DNA of 64,000 nt from JASJBU01 sp963790775. GTDB taxonomy: Bacteria > Pseudomonadota > Gammaproteobacteria > Chromatiales > Chromatiaceae. The number at the start of each line of letters is the position of its first letter. Position 1 is the first letter of the stretch. Both the position numbers and the translations under genes were made by a program. The notes under the pieces are model-generated. The model made no database searches and was not told where the DNA came from. It saw only the letters and a list, made by a program, of their open reading frames with translations. Positions 34,741-44,835 of the stretch are shown in pieces. The stretch is taken from assembly GCA_963790775.1 (NCBI GenBank), contig CAWBPR010000011.1, positions 372,001 through 436,000 of the forward strand, given 5' to 3'.

Positions 34741-37700
34741 TTATGTCTCTTTCGCCAGAACCCGCACTTTCCACATGTAATAGAGTACCGGGATGACGAA
34801 CAACGAGAGCAGAGGCGCGGTGATCATGCCGCCGATCATCGGGGCGGCGATCCGGCTCATCACTTCCGAACCGGTGCCCTCGCTGAGAAAGATCGGGATC
34901 AGCCCGGCCACGATAACCGCCACGGTCATTGCCTTGGGGCGGACGCGCAACACAGCGCCTTCCATGATGGCTTCGCGCAACACAGGTTCTGTCACCCCGC
35001 CGGTGCGTTCCCGGTCATGCAGCGCATTGTCGAGATAGACCAGCATTACCACGCCGAACTCAGTCGCCACACCGGCCAGGGCGATAAAGCCGACGCCAAC
35101 CGCGACTGACAGGTTGTAATCCAACAGAAAGATCAACCAGAAGCCTCCCACCAGGGCGAAGGGCAGGGACAACATCACCATCGCCGCCTCGCCTGCATGA
35201 CGAAAGGCCAGATAGAGCAGCACGAAGATGATGACCAGGGTCAGCGGAATCACCTGTGAGAGTCTCTCCTGGGCCCGCAGCATATATTCGTACTGTCCGG
35301 ACCAGGTGATGGCGTATCCCTGGGGCAGTTCGACCTGCTCCCGCACGGCCTGTTGAGCCTGCACCACGTAGCTGCCAAGATCCGTATCCCGGATGTCGAC
35401 AAAGGTCCAGCCGTTGAGACGGCCGTTCTCGCTCTTCAACATCGGTGCGCCGCTGACGATCTTTATCTCCGCCACCTGACCCAGCGGGATCTGCGCGCCT
35501 GTCGGGGTGACCAGCGGCAGGGACGCAGCTTGTCGAGGTCGTTGCGCTGTTCCCGGGGAAAGCGCAGATTCACCGGGTAGCGCTCCAGTCCCTCCACGGT
35601 GCGGGTGATGTTGATGCCTCCGACTGCGGCGGCGATCACCTGGTTGATGTCGGTGATGTTGAGGCCATAACGGGCGGCCGCCAGGCGATCCGGCAGAATG
35701 TCGATGTAGCGTCCGCCTGCGACGCGTTCAGAATAGGCCGAGGTGGTGCCGGGTACGGTCTTGACCGCCTTTTCAATCTGCTGCCCGATCTGCTCGATGA
35801 CCTTCAGATCCGGGCCGGACACCTTGATGCCCACCGGGGTCTTGATACCGGTGGCGAGCATGTCGATGCGGGTCTTGATCGGCATCACCCAGGCATTGGT
35901 CACACCGGGAAAATCGACCAGTTGCATCGAGTTCCAGGATCAGCTTCTGCAGGGTCATGCCGGGCCGCCATTCCTTTTTCGGTTTGAGCTGGATCAGCGT
36001 CTCGATCATGGTCAGGGGCGCCGGGTCGGTGGCGGTGTCGGCGCGACCGACCTTGCCGAACACCTGTTTCACCTCCGGTAGCGTTTTGATCAGCCGATCG
36101 GTCTGCTGCAGCAGTTCCTGCGCCTTGCCGATGGAGATGCCGGGCAGGGTGGTGGGCATGTACATCAGATCCCCCTCATCCAGTTCCGGCATGAATTCCG
36201 AGCCCAGCCCATCGGCGAAACGCGCCAGCCAGGGCAGGTCGGCGAAGCTGCGGCGCCAGACCGCCGCCCATTCCCGCTGGGTCGTCTCGACCTGCCGGAT
36301 GACGCTCTGTTCCTCGCCAGTGACGCTCTGGAGGATTTGGAATGGCCATTTCAACGGGCTTAGAAAACCCGTGATGCCGGCTGTGGGAATGACCAGGCTC
36401 AACACCAGCAGCAGGGAGCTGAACAGGGTGAAGCGTGGCCAGCGCATGACTGCATTGAGCATCGGACGGTAGATCCAGATCAACAGGCGGCTCAAGGGAT
36501 TGGCCGTCTCCGCCGGGATGCGTCCGCGGATGAAGTAACCCATCAGCACCGGCACCAGGGTCACCGACAGGCCCGCCGCAGCCGCCATGGCGTAGGTCTT
36601 GGTGTAAGCGAGGGGCGCAAACAGCCGTCCCTCCTGGGCCTCCAGGGTAAACACCGGCAGAAAACTCAGGGTGATGATCAGCAGGGAATAGAACAGCGCC
36701 GGGCCGACCTCACCGGCAGCCCTGGTAATGGTGTTCCAGTGCTCTATGCCGATCGGCGAGTGGCCGTAGGCCAGCTTGTAGCGTTCCAGATGTTTGTGTG
36801 CATTCTCGATCATCACGATAGCGGCATCCACCATCGCGCCGATGGCAATGGCAATTCCCCCCAGGGACATGATGTTGGCGTTGATGCCCTGCTGTTGCAT
36901 GACGATGAACGAGGCCAGTATCCCCAGGGGCAGGGTGACGATGGCGACGAAGGCGGAGCGCAGATGAAACAGAAACACCAGGCACACCAGGGCCACGACG
37001 ATGAACTCCTCGATCAGCTTCTCCTCGAGGTTATCCACCGCCCGCTCGATCAAGGACGAGCGGTCATAGGTCTCGATGATCTCCACGCCTGCGGGCAGGC
37101 CCTGCTTGAGGGTATCGATCTTGGCCTTCACCCGCTGGATGGTGGCCAGGGCATTCTCACCGTAGCGCATCACCACGATGCCGCCGGCGACCTCACCCTC
37201 GCCATCCAGGTCGGTCACCACGCGGCGCATTTCCGGGCCGATCTGGATACGCGCCAGGTCTCTCAGCAGCACCGGCGTGCCCTGTTGCGTGACCTCGATG
37301 GTGATCGTCTGCAGGTCCTCGATGCCTTTCAGGTAACCCCGGGTGCGCACCATATATTCCGCTTCCGCCAGCTCGATTACGGATCCCCCGACCTCCTGGT
37401 TGGCATCCCGGATGGCCCTCGAGACTTTCATCAGGGAGATGCCGTAGGCGCGCAGCTTTTCCGGATCCACTACCACCTGATACTGACGCACCATGCCGCC
37501 CACTGTCGCTACTTCGGAGACCCCGGCCACGGTCTGCAGCTCAAACTTCAGAAACCAGTCCTGGAGACTTCTGAGCTGTGCCAGGTCATGCTGTCCGGTG
37601 CGATCCACCAAGGCATAGCTGTAGACCCAGCCGACGCCGGTGGCATCCGGCCCCAGGTTGGGCTGGATCCCGGCGGGCAGAATCGAGCTGGCCTGATTCA

Positions 37701-38040
37701 GGTATTCCAGCACCCGGGATCGGGCCCAGTAGAGATCGGTGCCGTCCTTGAAGATGACATACACAAATGAGTCGCCGAAGAATGAGTAGCCGCGCACCAC
37801 CTCCGCTCCCGGCACCGAGAGCATGGTGGTGGTGATGGGGTAGGTGACCTGCTCCTCCACCACCCGGGGCGACTGACCGGGAAAGCTGGTGCGGATGATG
37901 ACCTGCACATCCGACAGATCGGGAATCGCATCCAGCGGGGTTTTCTGCAGGGAGACCCAGCCCCAGCCTGTGATGACCAGGGTCGCGACCAGTACCAGGA
38001 AGCGGTTGTGCACCGACCAGCCGATGAGTTTCTGGAGCAT
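34741..38040 (-). pseudogene. cusA: CusA/CzcA-type RND efflux pump, two frameshifts
   Basis: Coding content of a full-length heavy-metal RND pump (about 1,040 residues) is split over three segments in different frames. From ATG 38040 the N-terminal ~700 residues read on, then frame is lost near 35926-35930. A middle segment (35463-35927, for example TRIDMLATGIKTPVGIKVSGP) is in another frame to about 35518-35525. The last (from 35475, SGQYEYMLRAQ to the end) returns to the first frame. The two shifts cancel, but the original frame meets a stop at 35773, so no intact protein can form without recoding. Conserved sequence on both sides argues for recent decay or sequencing error. Neighbour CusB is intact. 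Confidence 0.85.
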
Positions 38041-38043
38041 GGC

Positions 38044-39294
38044 TTACTCCTCCATGCGCAGGAAGCTGGCCTGCAGACTCGATTCCGAATCGATCAGGAA
38101 CTGCCCGGAGATGACTACCTCATCCCCTTCATTCAGTCCGCTGAGAATCTCAATCCGGCTGGCGCGCGCGGCACCTGTGACTACATCCACCGGCTGGAAA
38201 CGCCCATTGCCCAGGGCCTTGATGACCGTGGAACGCTCTCCGGTCTCGATCAGGGCGTCAGCGGGTATCAGCAGGGCGTTGTGTTTCGGTCCGCCATAGA
38301 TCACCACTTCGGCAAACATGTTGGCCTTGAGCAGGCCGTCCGGGTTGTCGAAGGCCAGACGCACCCGCAGGGTGCGGGCTCGGGGATCGAGATCGGGATA
38401 GATGTAGTCGACCTTGCCTTCCCAGCTGCGGCCGGGATAGGCGGGGACCTTGATCACCGTCGACAGACCCTCCTGGAGCCATTCGATCTGGTGTTCGAAG
38501 ACATCCACCAACACCCACATGACGGAGGGATCGACAATCGTGAAGATCTCCATCTCCGGTTTGACATACATGCCCTGCCGGGCCTGCAGCTGGGCCATGA
38601 TGCCCTTGGCGGGGGAATGGATTGGTATCGTGTTCTGACTCTGGCGGTTTTTCTGGATGCGGTTGATGGTGGCTTCGGTGACGCCCAGCAGGCGCAGGCG
38701 ATTACGGGCATTCTCGAGGTTCCGCTTACCACCCTTCTGGTCCAGGGCGATGAGATAATCGACCTGTGCGGCGAGAATCTCCGGGGAGTAGAGCTGCCCC
38801 AGCAGTTGTCCATGTTTTACCGGGTCCCCTTCGGCCCGCAGGTTGAGTTTCTCTAACCAGCCCTGGGTGCGCGGATGCACATGCACCAGGCGTGTCTCAT
38901 CATAGTCGACCCGGCCGACAGTCTGGATATATTTCCACAGTGTGTCGCGTTTGACTTGCTCAGTGCGTATCCCCATGTTCTGTATCACTGCATGCGAGAT
39001 CTCAACGCTCGGGCGCTCACTGCCGGTGGCTTGAAGCATTTTCTTTACCAGAACCATACCGCAGATCGGGCAGTTTCCCGGTTCATTCTTGATGATTTGC
39101 GGGTGCATGGGGCAGACATATTTTGGATCCTGATGCTTTTGCGCATGCTCCTCCATTGAATCCGCCAGGGCTTCCTCGAACGATTCCGAAGGGTTGGATC
39201 TGGCTGTTTCACGTTCGCAACCGAATAACACGACAAGAGGCAATAGACCGCACAGAAGGGTCCGGCTGAGCCGGGAACGAGTAAAAACAGACAT
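38044..39294 (-). CDS. cusB: CusB-type periplasmic adaptor with metal-binding domain
   Basis: 416 residues. Lipoprotein-like signal (LFGCERE). Residues about 55-90 form a heavy-metal-binding domain with YVCPMHPQII and NCPICGMV, as in CusB/SilB/HME adaptors. Then membrane-fusion barrel-sandwich (GWLEKLNLRAEGDPVKHGQLLG) and beta-barrel parts. It links CusA with an outer-membrane channel; no CusC gene is nearby. It ends 4 bases before the cusA start. Confidence 0.92.
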   Translation of the reverse strand: MSVFTRSRLSRTLLCGLLPLVVLFGCERETARSNPSESFEEALADSMEEHAQKHQDPKYVCPMHPQIIKNEPGNCPICGMVLVKKMLQATGSERPSVEISHAVIQNMGIRTEQVKRDTLWKYIQTVGRVDYDETRLVHVHPRTQGWLEKLNLRAEGDPVKHGQLLGQLYSPEILAAQVDYLIALDQKGGKRNLENARNRLRLLGVTEATINRIQKNRQSQNTIPIHSPAKGIMAQLQARQGMYVKPEMEIFTIVDPSVMWVLVDVFEHQIEWLQEGLSTVIKVPAYPGRSWEGKVDYIYPDLDPRARTLRVRLAFDNPDGLLKANMFAEVVIYGGPKHNALLIPADALIETGERSTVIKALGNGRFQPVDVVTGAARASRIEILSGLNEGDEVVISGQFLIDSESSLQASFLRMEE

Positions 39295-39356
39295 GTCGAC
39301 AACTCCAGATAATTCAGACGGCCATCACCCAGCATAGGTCACGGCTATGGTTTACG

Positions 39357-39737
39357 TCAGATCAGGTGTTGTATCGGGGGACGGTAGAGGGAGCCGGGTG
39401 GTGGGTCGGGGAATTGCTGTTGAACAGGCAGAATCAGGGGTTCAGCCTGCAGCTGGAATGTGAAGAATTCGCCTTTTTCCCTGAATAGATTGATGGGTAA
39501 AGGACAATCGCAGCAATCACAGGTCAACGATATCTCTGTGCCGCTGCAGTGTTTGCAGGCTTTGTTCTGCGGGGTGCTTTCCGCCTGGTGACAAGGCATC
39601 TCTGCACTGGCATCGCCAGAACCGGCAGCAGGCGTATTTCCATGGGCCAGAGCAAGGATGGGTGACAGAAACAGCAACAACGAGATGACCCAGGCCAGAT
39701 GCCGGGTCCGTTGTTGTCTGTTCTGCCACTGTGCCAT
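39357..39737 (-). CDS. Secreted Cys/His-rich small protein
   Basis: 126 residues. Signal sequence (WVISLLLFLSPILALAHG). Cysteines cluster in MPCHQAE, ACKHCSG and LTCDCCDCP, a likely metal or Cu(I) site. A hydrophobic stretch is absent from the C-terminus, so the mature form is soluble. It sits between the repeat protein and cusB, same strand. Such small Cys-rich proteins often accompany copper efflux genes; this one I cannot assign to a named family. Confidence 0.65.
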   Translation of the reverse strand: MAQWQNRQQRTRHLAWVISLLLFLSPILALAHGNTPAAGSGDASAEMPCHQAESTPQNKACKHCSGTEISLTCDCCDCPLPINLFREKGEFFTFQLQAEPLILPVQQQFPDPPPGSLYRPPIQHLI

Positions 39738-39766
39738 GCTTGAGGAGATTGATTCCTGAACAGGTG

Positions 39767-40144
39767 TTATTTACCGCCACACTTGCCGGCGCCGCACTGC
39801 ATGACTTCGCCGGAAGGCTTGCCGTCTTTCGACATGCTGCCGTCACATTTCTTCTCTTCACTGGTAGGTTTGCCATCGGTGGACATACTGCCCTCACACT
39901 TCTTTGCCTCACCAGCAGGCATGCCATCGGTGGACATGTTACCGCCGCACTTACCCTCTGTGGACATGTCACCACCGCACTTGCCGGTCTCATTCGATGC
40001 AATCAGCGGCAGATTGGAGTCATCGGCCTGTGCTGAATTGAAGGGGTTCTTGCAGGCGAAGGCACTGCTGCTGGCCAGGGTCAGGGCAAATAAAGCAATG
40101 GCGGCAGTGGTGGTTACAGGGCGGCTCAGAATGGTGCGAAACAT
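39767..40144 (-). CDS. Secreted protein of 17-residue Cys repeats, copper locus
   Basis: 125 residues. Signal sequence (LFALTLASSSAFA), then repeats of the form KCxGxMSxDGxPxxEEK: KCGGDMSTEG, KCGGNMSTDGMPAGEAK, KCEGSMSTDGKPTSEEK, KCDGSMSKDGKPSGEVM and the end QCGAGKCGGK. Seven cysteines (one in FACKNP) recur with methionines, resembling Cu(I) ligands. HvfA-type metallophore precursors carry GKCG repeats too, but no DUF692/HvfB-like enzyme is seen here. GGAGAA, six bases upstream, supports the start. Most likely a periplasmic copper/metal sponge; modification is unproven. Confidence 0.72.
   Translation of the reverse strand: MFRTILSRPVTTTAAIALFALTLASSSAFACKNPFNSAQADDSNLPLIASNETGKCGGDMSTEGKCGGNMSTDGMPAGEAKKCEGSMSTDGKPTSEEKKCDGSMSKDGKPSGEVMQCGAGKCGGK
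39872..39937 (-). repeat. Direct repeats in the Cys-repeat gene
   Basis: GCCATCGGTGGACAT occurs at 39872-39886 and again at 39923-39937, 51 bases (17 codons) apart, encoding the repeated MSTDG unit. Perfect nucleotide identity implies recent unit duplication. Confidence 0.75.
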
Positions 40145-40269
40145 AGCGGGTTCTCCGTTAAATCAAAATTGTTCGTGTATAGACAGTTTTACGTTGCAGA
40201 AGATTCACCCGATTATGCGATATTTTTAACCACTTGCGAACCCTGTTGCCAGATCGTAGTCTATTTTGC

Positions 40270-40860
40270 ATGTCAATTCGCAAATCCACCGCAGATTCGA
40301 GCTTCAGCATCTCTATCAGGGAGTGGCGCCAGGAGATTCTTTCGAGGCGGCGTTTTCTCCTGGGCATGGCCGGTGGATCACTGGCCATATTGCTGCCTCT
40401 GACCACCGATGCGGAGGAGCAACAGCCTGCGGCAACAGAGTACTGGCAGATCCTTCAGGCCGTGCAGGACCAGCTGTTTCCCTCTGAACCCAATGCCCCC
40501 GGAGCCAGAGAGCTGAATGCCCTGAACTATCTGAAATGGGTGGTGGGCGATGCCGGGGTGAATGCCGAGGAGCGAAAATTCATTCTGCGTGGCGTCGATT
40601 GGCTCGAAGACCTGTCACGTCAGCAATATGAGGGCGGATTTCTCCAGCTGTCATCCGCACAGCAGGATGAGATGCTGAAAAGGATCGCCCGCAGCGATGC
40701 CGGAGAGAACTGGTTGGCGACCCTGCTGCTCTATCTGTTCGAAGCCCTGCTGAGCGACCCGGTATATGGCGGCAATCCCGATGCCATCGGCTGGCGCTGG
40801 CTGGGTCACAGGCCCGGCTTTCCCCGTCCCACGGCACAAACCAAGTACAGGGCTGGATGA
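40270..40860 (+). CDS. Tat-exported gluconate 2-dehydrogenase subunit 3-like protein
   Basis: 196 residues. A twin-arginine signal: SRRRFLLGMAGG. The mature part matches the gluconate_2-dh3 family (WQILQAVQDQLFPSEPNAPGARELN, YLFEALLSDPVYGGNPDAIGWRWLG). It is the small subunit and Tat chaperone-escort of a membrane-bound dehydrogenase, whose GMC subunit overlaps its stop by 4 bases. No cytochrome subunit gene is visible. ATG 40270 is preferred over the upstream TTG. Confidence 0.88.
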   Translation: MSIRKSTADSSFSISIREWRQEILSRRRFLLGMAGGSLAILLPLTTDAEEQQPAATEYWQILQAVQDQLFPSEPNAPGARELNALNYLKWVVGDAGVNAEERKFILRGVDWLEDLSRQQYEGGFLQLSSAQQDEMLKRIARSDAGENWLATLLLYLFEALLSDPVYGGNPDAIGWRWLGHRPGFPRPTAQTKYRAG

Positions 40861-42542
40861 TGGAAACCGATTTTGACGTCTGTGTGATCGGCAGTGGCGC
40901 GGGCGGCGGGCCGGTGGTATGGAGCCTGACTCAGGCGGGCTACTCGGTGGTGGTGCTGGAGAAAGGCCCCTGGTTCAAGCAGTCTGATTTCAGCAAGGAT
41001 GAGCTGGCCTGCTGCAGGCGCAGCCACTACATCCCGAATCTGCGGGACGAACAGCACGTGCTGGAAGAGCCTGCTGCGGACAATGGCTGGAAAGGCACGC
41101 CCACCGCCGAATCCAAGCGGGATTTCTGGAACGGTAACATGGTGGGTGGGTCGAGCAACCTGATGTCCGGCTTCTTCCACCGCCTCAAGCCCCAGGACTT
41201 CCGCCTCAAATCGGAATTCGGCCCTATCGATGGGGCGAACCGGGTCGACTGGCCGATATCCTATGACGACCTCGAACCCTTTTATGCGAAGGTTGAGCAG
41301 GTGGTGGGGGTGTCCGGCAGGGTCACCCGGCACCCCAATGCGGAGCCACGCTCCACCGCTGATTTTCCCTATCCCCCCACAGTCGAGCACCCCGCGTCGG
41401 CCTGGATCGACGACGCCTGTAAAGAGCTGGGTTTTCATTCCGTGCGGGTGCCCCGGGCTATTCTGCCGGTGAGCGACAAGGGCCGCGGGTCCTGTTCCTA
41501 TTCCGGCTATTGCGGCAGTTATGGCTGTTCCACCGGCGCCAAGGGCAGCGCCCGGGCTGCCTTGATCGAACCCTCCCTGGCTACCGGGCGCTGTGATCTG
41601 CGGCCGAATGCCAAGGTTTTCAAGCTGCACAGCAATGCGCAGGGCAGGGTCACGCAGGCTGATTATTATGACGAGCATGGTAAAAGCCGGCGGGTCAGCG
41701 CCCGAATCTTCGTGGTTGCCTGTCAGGCCATCGAAAGCTCCAGATTGCTGCTCGCCAGTCCGGGAGCGGCCCATCCTGATGGTCTGGGTAACCGACATGG
41801 CCAGTTGGGACGTAACCTGATCTTTTCTGCCGGCGGTTCCGGCAGCGGCTACTTTACCTATGCAAAACTGACTCCGGAAAAGGCGGCGCAGGTGCGCGCC
41901 CTCGGGCCGTTTGTGAATCGCGCCATGCAGGACTGGTACACGATAAAGGACAAGGCATTCGGCAAGCGTCCGGTAAAAGGCGGCACTGTCGAGTTCCTGT
42001 TTGCCCACCCCAACCCGATTCCACTGGCGAATGGTCTGCGCTGGGAAAATGATGAACTGCTGTGGGGCAAACCGCTGAAGCGCAAACTGGAAAAATGGTT
42101 CAGCGAAGACCGTAAGCTGCTGTTCGAGGTATTCAATGACTGGCTGCCCAATGACGACTGCTTTGTCAGCCTCGATCCTGCGATTAAAGACAAGTGGGGT
42201 TCGCCGGTGGCCCGTGTCCGTCTGGGCGCCCACCCCCATGATCTGAAAGTCGGCCGCTATCTGGCGAAAAAAGGCGAACAGGTAATGCGTGCGATGGGGC
42301 TGGATTGGGTCAGCTCCAATGTCAACGCCTCACCACCACCCAATCTGGTGGCCGGTGGCTGCCGCTTCGGGAAAGATCCAAAGACCTCGGTGCTCGATCC
42401 CGATTGCCGGGTCTGGGGGGCGGAAAACCTGTTTGTTTCAGATGCCTCTTTCATGCCCACCGGGGGCAGTGTCCCTTATACCTGGACCATCTACGCGAAT
42501 GCCTTCCGGGTCGCTGAGCGAATAAAAAATCAGCTGGGATAA
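40857..42542 (+). CDS. GMC-family FAD oxidoreductase
   Basis: 561 residues. FAD-binding VIGSGAGGGPVVWSL near the N-terminus, then GNMVGGSSNLMSGFFHR (GMC-type second motif) and C-terminal SDASFMPTGGSVPYTWTI (FAD/active-site region). It is the catalytic partner of the Tat subunit upstream, so the complex may be exported together in the folded state. Substrate: a sugar, aldonate or alcohol, unknown. ATGA overlap gives coupled translation. Confidence 0.92.
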   Translation: MMETDFDVCVIGSGAGGGPVVWSLTQAGYSVVVLEKGPWFKQSDFSKDELACCRRSHYIPNLRDEQHVLEEPAADNGWKGTPTAESKRDFWNGNMVGGSSNLMSGFFHRLKPQDFRLKSEFGPIDGANRVDWPISYDDLEPFYAKVEQVVGVSGRVTRHPNAEPRSTADFPYPPTVEHPASAWIDDACKELGFHSVRVPRAILPVSDKGRGSCSYSGYCGSYGCSTGAKGSARAALIEPSLATGRCDLRPNAKVFKLHSNAQGRVTQADYYDEHGKSRRVSARIFVVACQAIESSRLLLASPGAAHPDGLGNRHGQLGRNLIFSAGGSGSGYFTYAKLTPEKAAQVRALGPFVNRAMQDWYTIKDKAFGKRPVKGGTVEFLFAHPNPIPLANGLRWENDELLWGKPLKRKLEKWFSEDRKLLFEVFNDWLPNDDCFVSLDPAIKDKWGSPVARVRLGAHPHDLKVGRYLAKKGEQVMRAMGLDWVSSNVNASPPPNLVAGGCRFGKDPKTSVLDPDCRVWGAENLFVSDASFMPTGGSVPYTWTIYANAFRVAERIKNQLG

Positions 42543-42556
42543 GCCTTGCAGAGGCC

Positions 42557-42868
42557 TCAGTTAGTCTGCCCAAGCAGATAATGGCCATCCTTGAATCCGG
42601 AAAAATGGGCGTCGACTCCGGGGTGGTTGATGGCTTCACCCGAGGTGTCGGCCTCCAGATTTCTCTGCGCAACATAGGTTTCCTGATCCGAGTCGCTCAC
42701 CAAAACGCGATACCAGGGCTCATCCTTGGGTGGGCGGCTTTTTGCGACCTCATCGTACCACTCGTCGGTCAGCATGAAGACCGGGTCGACATCGTAGATC
42801 ACACCGCGATAGTTGAATAATTTGTGCTGTACCAGCTGACCGATATGCCAGCTTGCCTCTGTAATCAT
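42557..42868 (-). CDS. hspQ: Heat shock protein HspQ
   Basis: 103 residues starting at MITEASWHIGQLV. Binds hemimethylated DNA (YccV-like) and, as HspQ, delivers substrates to Lon. Seen: QLVQHKLFNYRGVIYDVDPVF and KDEPWYRVLV. It converges on the GMC gene. Confidence 0.9.
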   Translation of the reverse strand: MITEASWHIGQLVQHKLFNYRGVIYDVDPVFMLTDEWYDEVAKSRPPKDEPWYRVLVSDSDQETYVAQRNLEADTSGEAINHPGVDAHFSGFKDGHYLLGQTN

Positions 42869-43034
42869 CTCCGTGCACCTTGCGTCCTGAGTGAGTGGGA
42901 ATCGAGTCGTAAAGTATATCAAGCCACAACGGTCGTATGTAGATGTTCGCGCCTGAGGTCAGATATGATGTGGTCAATCAAGTCAGCCGATTTAATCCAC
43001 GCTGGGCATCCACAGAGTGTTAACAGGCCCTACT

Positions 43035-44645
43035 ATGACGACCCTGAAAAATATACAGGAATATCATCAGCGCACCAAGCACCAGCTTGACCGTTATGCG
43101 CGCTCCCCGGGTTTTATGGACTGGCGGAACCAACCCAACCCGTTTCGGTTTTTTGAGGGCGCAAGGCGATTGCAGCTGCCCCTGCTGGGGGAATCGGCCG
43201 GAGCTCCGTATGGCGTATTGTTCGATGCGCCGGTGCTGGATCCTCAGCCGTTTGAACTGCAGACACTGGCGGCTTTGCTGGAACTCAGTATGGGCCTCTC
43301 CGCCTGGAAACAGTATGGGACATCCGAGTGGTCATTGCGGATGAACCCCTCCAGCGGCAATCTGCATCCCACCGAGTGTTATCTGCTGCTGCCCGCATGC
43401 GAAGGGGTACCTGCCTGTATCGCACACTACAACGCATTTCTGCATTGTCTGGAGATCAGGTCTGAGCTGGATGCTGCCGCAGCTGAAACTCTCAACGGGA
43501 TGGAGGGTTGCGGGATTATTCTCTCCAGCGTGTTTTGGCGGGAGGCCTGGAAATATGGTGAGCGGGCATTCCGTTACACCCAGCACGATATCGGCCATGC
43601 CCTGGGGGGGCTGCGTTTCTCCGCCGCGCTCAACGGCTGGAAACTGTCGGTAAGACCGGAAGTTTCAGATGCAACCCTGGATCGGCTGCTGGGTTTTCAG
43701 ACGGACCGACAGGTCCCGGGTGAACAGGAAAGTGCAGACTGTTTTTGCTGGGTATCATTTTCAGACCAGACCGATCGCAAAGTCGTTGAATGGTTATCCG
43801 AACTGCAGGCGCCAGTCTATACGGACACCCCGAACCAACTGAGTCCTGCCGTTGTCGACTGGCCAGTGATAGAAGCGGCGGCGGGTTTGGTTGCATCTCC
43901 CGGATATCCGCGGCAGGCTGTGGAAGCATCCAGATTAGTGTCGCAAGAGTCATCATCTCACAGCGCTGAATCGATGATCCGGCAACGGCGCAGTGCGCAA
44001 GCCTTCGAACCTGCGACCAGCGGAATGCCAGCTGAGGCATTCCGGGAAATCCTGTCGGCTACTCTGCCGAGAACTGGCGCGCCCTTCGATGTGCTGGCTA
44101 CGGCAACCGCTATCCATCTGTTTGTGTTTGTGCACAGGGTTGAAGGGATACAGGCTGGGCTCTACTGTCTGCTGCGCAATGATTCAGATCTGCAAGCGTT
44201 GCGCTCCTGCTGTAATGACCATTTTCTCTGGCAGCAGGTAGACCAGCAGATGCCGCTCTACCTGCTGCAACCGGGTGACTACAGGGCAGTGGCGGAGTCT
44301 GTCAGCTGTCATCAGGCCATCGCGGGAGACAGTGCCTTTTCCCTGGGCATGCTGGCGCGGTTCGAGCCTCTGCTCAGCGATGCGCCATGGCTTTACCCCA
44401 GCCTGTTTTGGGAGGCGGGGCTGGTGGGGCAGGTGCTCTATCTGGAGGCCGAGGATAAAGGCTTCCGAGGCACCGGCATCGGCTGCTATTTTGATGATGT
44501 GATGCACGAACTACTGGGCATGAAAGGCGGCGCCTGGCAGGATGTTTACCATTTCACCATCGGTTCACCCGTTGAGGATGCAAGGCTTCAGACCAAACCC
44601 GCCTATCACCATCTGGCAAAGCTGAGGGATATGCAGAATGACTGA
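43035..44645 (+). CDS. SagB/ThcOx-type double nitroreductase dehydrogenase
   Basis: 536 residues with two related FMN nitroreductase halves. First: MNPSSGNLHPTECYLLL and YTQHDIGHALGGLRF. Second: IRQRRSAQAFEPATSGMP and the C-terminal KGFRGTGIGCYFDDVMHELLGM. SagB enzymes oxidise azolines to azoles in peptide natural products, but many chromosomal copies have no known partner. No YcaO cyclodehydratase is in view, so the substrate is unknown. Followed by a 65-residue ORF overlapping its end by 8 bases. Confidence 0.88.
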   Translation: MTTLKNIQEYHQRTKHQLDRYARSPGFMDWRNQPNPFRFFEGARRLQLPLLGESAGAPYGVLFDAPVLDPQPFELQTLAALLELSMGLSAWKQYGTSEWSLRMNPSSGNLHPTECYLLLPACEGVPACIAHYNAFLHCLEIRSELDAAAAETLNGMEGCGIILSSVFWREAWKYGERAFRYTQHDIGHALGGLRFSAALNGWKLSVRPEVSDATLDRLLGFQTDRQVPGEQESADCFCWVSFSDQTDRKVVEWLSELQAPVYTDTPNQLSPAVVDWPVIEAAAGLVASPGYPRQAVEASRLVSQESSSHSAESMIRQRRSAQAFEPATSGMPAEAFREILSATLPRTGAPFDVLATATAIHLFVFVHRVEGIQAGLYCLLRNDSDLQALRSCCNDHFLWQQVDQQMPLYLLQPGDYRAVAESVSCHQAIAGDSAFSLGMLARFEPLLSDAPWLYPSLFWEAGLVGQVLYLEAEDKGFRGTGIGCYFDDVMHELLGMKGGAWQDVYHFTIGSPVEDARLQTKPAYHHLAKLRDMQND

Positions 44646-44835
44646 ACAAAAACCTGAGCCGGGTGTTTCCAGAGGCAACCGCTTGTCAGAGGAAGGATTG
44701 CGCAGACTGGAGAAGCAACTGGAAACAGGCGCCAGGATGAGCAGCCAGGTGCTGGCCCAGTGGATCAAGCGTTACGGCAATCCGGCCAGGGAGATCATCA
44801 AACGACATGGTCAGTATCGTACAGAGATTGATTGA
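44638..44835 (+). CDS. Hypothetical 65-residue basic protein
   Basis: Short, charged, helical, beginning MTEQKPEPGVSRG and ending KRHGQYRTEID, with no membrane segment. Overlap of 8 bases with the SagB gene suggests a coupled transcript. I know no family. Confidence 0.55.
   Translation: MTEQKPEPGVSRGNRLSEEGLRRLEKQLETGARMSSQVLAQWIKRYGNPAREIIKRHGQYRTEID

Noticed and set aside
36739..37770. 343-codon plus-strand frame opposite cusA
   Set aside because: Shadow of G+C-rich cusA; minus strand encodes clear RND sequence.
39767..40144. Calling the Cys-repeat protein an HvfA metallophore
   Set aside because: The GKCG resemblance is partial and no DUF692/HvfC neighbours are present, so I give only a general description.
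40806..42239. 477-codon minus-strand frame opposite the GMC gene
   Set aside because: Shadow of the GMC coding sequence; no domain.
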